Below, piece by piece: positions 63,757 through 64,000 of a stretch of DNA of 64,000 nt (position 1 is the first letter of the stretch; every line of letters begins with the position of its first letter). The notes under the pieces are model-generated. The model was not told the DNA's origin, did no database searches, and saw nothing but the letters and a program-made list of their open reading frames with translations. A program made the position numbers and the translations under genes. The DNA is taken from the NCBI GenBank assembly GCA_030159075.1, contig BROG01000932.1:1-64000 (forward strand), written 5' to 3'. Source of the stretch: Atrina japonica. Its lineage: Eukaryota > Mollusca > Bivalvia > Pterioida > Pinnidae.

Positions 63757-64000
63757 TCATGGAAAAAAATATTCTAATATATTTTTAAAATAATATCGTC
63801 TTTCCGTATATCTTATATAAATGACCGACACGATTTTACAATACCCGTTTTTCAGTCTACAAGGTGGGGAATGGATGCGATCTACCACATAGAAAAAGAC
63901 ACAGCATTGCATAGGTATAAAAATGTTATTACCCTCGTAAATCTTTTCCCAATCGATAGCCGCCCACAACTCTTCACATTTTTTCGACAACAATCGTTCC
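63757..64000 (-). CDS. ORF running off the right edge, unknown
   Basis: An open frame from the window edge to a stop at 63757, so only a C-terminal part is seen. It contains CEELWAAIDWEKIYEGNN and a Tyr/Ile/Val/Cys-rich end (MQCCVFFYVVDRIHSPPC). Not recognised. It precedes the acidic repeat ORF on the same strand by about 110 bp. Confidence 0.4.
   Translation of the reverse strand, partial: ERLLSKKCEELWAAIDWEKIYEGNNIFIPMQCCVFFYVVDRIHSPPCRLKNGYCKIVSVIYIRYTERRYYFKNILEYFFP

Overview
The window looks like nuclear DNA of an invertebrate, most likely a bivalve or related mollusc. It is AT-rich and full of microsatellites and minisatellites. It carries tRNA-derived SINEs of a type I associate with molluscs, and a long intron-rich animal gene for a von Willebrand A (VWA) domain membrane protein. 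The species cannot be named from the sequence.

Bases 1000-16653 hold a complete Polinton/Maverick element, the virus-like DNA transposon class that overlaps with adintoviruses. It has near-identical terminal inverted repeats of about 166-170 bp and a perfect 6-bp target-site duplication (ACGTTT at 994-999 and 16654-16659). It is GC- and CpG-rich against AT-rich flanks, with compact genes and A-rich leaders. From left to right it carries a broken ssDNA-binding-like gene, a Cys/His protein, a tryptophan-rich repeat protein, an A32/FtsK-HerA-type packaging ATPase (-), the major capsid protein (-), and a coiled-coil/membrane protein. These are followed by a conserved 353-aa protein (-), a penton-like minor capsid candidate, ten small and mostly membrane proteins, a retrovirus-type integrase with two in-frame stops, and a protein-primed family B DNA polymerase (-) with one stop and two frameshifts. 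Capsid and packaging genes look intact; three replication or integration genes are broken. No adenain-type protease was seen.

From about 17.9 to 22.9 kb there are exons of an unrecognised plus-strand gene with phase-0 junctions. A 5'-truncated retroelement copy lies directly before one exon. From 23 to 32.7 kb the sequence is repeats and non-coding, including a 2.1-kb minisatellite with a 35-bp unit and about 60 copies.

From 32.7 to 54.4 kb, on the minus strand, eighteen exons of a VWA7/hemicentin-like gene can be read, with matching splice phases at every junction but one. The exons run from an N-terminal helical region through a VWA domain with a DxSGS motif to a C-terminal transmembrane exon and stop. 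The 5' end was not found. Its introns hold several independent minisatellites with units of 26, 30, 30, 36 and about 56 bp.

From 55.7 to 58.1 kb there is a degenerate reverse transcriptase element whose 3' part is also present at 18.4-19.06 kb. From 58.5 to 60.65 kb there is a composite internally repeated element, then microsatellites, a MITE (second copy at 21.1 kb) and a possible LTR. The last 1.2 kb holds minus-strand ORFs, one of which shares a Cys/His motif with a Polinton protein. This may be the edge of a second virus-like element running out of the window.
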